Below, one piece after another: positions 62,624-64,000 of a stretch of DNA of 64,000 nt (position 1 is the first letter of the stretch; each line of letters starts with the position of its first letter). Source of the DNA: an uncultured Rhodocyclaceae bacterium. GTDB lineage: Bacteria; Pseudomonadota; Gammaproteobacteria; Burkholderiales; Rhodocyclaceae. The notes below the pieces were generated by a model. The model was not told the origin of the DNA, did not search any database, and was given only the letters and a program-made list of their open reading frames with translations. Both the position numbers and the translations under genes were made by a program. The stretch covers positions 1-64,000 of the forward strand of contig CAKQRL010000002.1 in NCBI GenBank assembly GCA_934271525.1, in the 5' to 3' direction.

Positions 62624-63157
62624 TTAAGAATTTGAATGTTGATTCAAAACCGTTTGCATCATTATTTTATCTACCCAAGCCAGAGCCAAGGCGGAGATTA
62701 AAAAAAGCAGATGAATAATCACTTGCCATTTTAAATAATGTTCCGTTTGATTATTCGGGTTAATAAAACTTTTTAAAAGGTGAATGGATGAAATACTAAT
62801 TATGGCAGTAGAAAGTTTTATTTTCAAAACTCCTGCATTAATATGCGACAACCATTCGGGTTGGTCGGGATGTTTTGCAATTTCTTCTAATTTTGAAACA
62901 AAGGTTTGATAACCGCCGATAATCACCATAATTAAAAGGTTGGCAATCATCACAATATCAACCAAACCAAGAACGGTTAACATAACGTCCGTTTCATTAA
63001 TATGTCCTGTGCCAAAAATGCGCACAATCAAGTGGAATAATTCCACCAAAAATAACCAACAATAAACTATTTGTGCAACTATTAAGCCAACATACATGGG
63101 CGCTTGCACCCAACGGCTAAAAAATACAAGGCGTTCAAGCGGTTGTTGAATATTCAT
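62624..63157 (-). CDS. YqhA/UPF0114-family inner-membrane protein
   Basis: A 177-residue membrane protein with four hydrophobic segments. It starts MNIQQPLERLVFFSRWVQAPMYVGLI, as in the family, and has DIVMIANLLIMVIIGGYQTFVSKLE and KLSTAIISISSIHLLKSFIN. I use ATG 63157 and not 63199, because the extra N-terminal stretch is not family-like. Function unknown; divergent from the fumarase gene. Confidence 0.85.
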   Translation of the reverse strand: MNIQQPLERLVFFSRWVQAPMYVGLIVAQIVYCWLFLVELFHLIVRIFGTGHINETDVMLTVLGLVDIVMIANLLIMVIIGGYQTFVSKLEEIAKHPDQPEWLSHINAGVLKIKLSTAIISISSIHLLKSFINPNNQTEHYLKWQVIIHLLFLISALALAWVDKIMMQTVLNQHSNS

Positions 63158-63222
63158 TTTTTTCCACGACAAAATTAAAAGTTGAGAGTATAAAAGCATT
63201 TTTAAAATTCTTTTTAAAAAAA

Positions 63223-64000
63223 ATGAAAATTATTACCGAAGCCGACTTTGTGCAATCCATTGCAAACGCTTTTCAATGGATAAGCGCGCACCATTCGCCC
63301 GATTTTTTAAACGCCATGCACGCGGCATGGCAAAAAGAAAGCCACGCGCTTGCCAAAAATGCCATCGCGCAAATTTTGGAAAATTCTAAGCGCGCCAGCG
63401 CGCGATTTCGCCCAATTTGCCAAGATACCGGCATTGCTGTGGTTTTTGTGGAAATGGGAATGAATGTGCGAATTGATACGCAAAAAAGCCTGCAAGCCTT
63501 GGTAGATGCGGGCGTGCGCCGTGCGTATTTGGATAAAAAAAATCCCTTGCGACTTTCCGTTGTAAAAAATCCCGCAACCACGCGCGAAAACACAAAAGAC
63601 AACACGCCCGCCATTGTTCATGTTGAAATGGTGGAAGGTCAGACCATCTCTATTCGTTGCGCCGCAAAGGGCGGTGGCTCGGAAGCCAAAACTCGCTTTG
63701 CAATGTTAAACCCTTCTGACGACTGGCAGGCGTGGGTGTTGGCGCAAATCAAAACAATGGGTGCGGGTTGGTGCCCGCCCGGAATTATCGGGCTTGGAAT
63801 TGGTGGCACGCCTGAAAAAGCAATGCTCTTGGCAAAAAAATCGCTGCTTTATCCGCTTGATATGCCTGAACTTTTAAAACGCGGGGCAAAAACGGAAATT
63901 GAGCGTTTGCGTATAGAATTGTTCAATAAAATCAATGCGTTAAAAATCGGCGCACAAGGCTTAATGGGTGATATCACTGTGTTGGATGTGAAACTTTTGG
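63223..64000 (+). CDS. class I fumarate hydratase (5' part)
   Basis: Iron-sulfur fumarase that hydrates fumarate to malate in the TCA cycle. The first 259 residues are in the window and the frame is open at the edge, so the C-terminal half is missing. It shows RFRPICQDTGIAVVFVEMG, VHVEMVEGQTISIRCAAKGGGSEAKTRFAML, MGAGWCPPGIIGLGIGGTPEKAM and EIERLRIELFNKINALKIGAQGLMGD, with the cluster cysteines in CQDTG and WCPPG. No clear ribosome site precedes ATG 63223, only an A-run. Confidence 0.92.
   Translation, partial: MKIITEADFVQSIANAFQWISAHHSPDFLNAMHAAWQKESHALAKNAIAQILENSKRASARFRPICQDTGIAVVFVEMGMNVRIDTQKSLQALVDAGVRRAYLDKKNPLRLSVVKNPATTRENTKDNTPAIVHVEMVEGQTISIRCAAKGGGSEAKTRFAMLNPSDDWQAWVLAQIKTMGAGWCPPGIIGLGIGGTPEKAMLLAKKSLLYPLDMPELLKRGAKTEIERLRIELFNKINALKIGAQGLMGDITVLDVKLL

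Overview
The window looks like the chromosome of a low-GC, host-associated proteobacterium, most likely a betaproteobacterium. Pointers are the metW-ampG linkage, a short HisG next to HisD, single-domain HldA next to HldD, an AmgK-type kinase divergent from lptD-surA, and a small Cys-rich protein between prfB and a CorC-like gene. A gammaproteobacterium such as Cardiobacteriales cannot be excluded. Genes are densely packed and nearly all are housekeeping or envelope genes. I see no insertion sequence, prophage, CRISPR array or rRNA.

Layout. 1-1.9 kb: tRNA-Gly, tRNA-Cys, thrC. 2.0-11.3 kb: one coherent heme acquisition and utilisation cluster (HutW/ChuW radical SAM enzyme, TonB-dependent receptor, three-gene ECF-type transporter, HutX, flavodoxin, ExbB-ExbD-TonB) behind a good sigma-70 promoter. 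11.3-16.5 kb: carA, phosphomannomutase, pta, a small lipoprotein, dinB. 16.5-25.5 kb: an accessory, probably surface-modification region with two paralogous methyltransferases, a DegT-like aminotransferase, a broken RelA/SpoT protein, two GNAT/FemAB-like acyltransferases, argA and a large membrane GT-C-like protein; several genes here carry G-tracts or short tandem repeats. 25.5-36.6 kb: ParA, a solute-binding protein, adk, lplT, alr, a large Type IIG restriction-modification protein, hisGD. 36.9-44.5 kb: CorC-like protein, prfB (programmed frameshift), recN, nadK, argJ, metN. 44.5-50.2 kb: two tRNAs, a TPR glycosyltransferase, an FAD oxidase, nadB, rpoE. 50.2-64 kb: a second Type IIG enzyme, ampG, metW, hldD, hldA, amgK, lptD, surA, a third phase-variable methyltransferase, a YqhA-like protein and the start of a class I fumarase.

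Two signals stand out. First, a 12-mer, TCCACGGTNAAC, occurs about 49 times without mismatch (plus several near-matches), between genes and inside genes. It nearly always has an AT-rich T-run/A-run block on its AAC side. Copies are often paired as inverted repeats with a fixed 39-bp offset that can act as bidirectional terminators. The architecture resembles the DNA-uptake signal sequences of naturally competent bacteria (core plus AT tails), but the core is neither the Neisseria nor the Pasteurellaceae one.

Second, there is a set of contingency loci: G12, G15 and G14 tracts in three coding regions (two are one G away from an intact frame), a 33-bp in-frame tandem repeat, an AAG triplet repeat, and an 11-bp tandem duplication that breaks a RelA/SpoT-domain gene. 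Together they suggest a competent bacterium that varies its surface chemistry and carries two Type IIG restriction systems.
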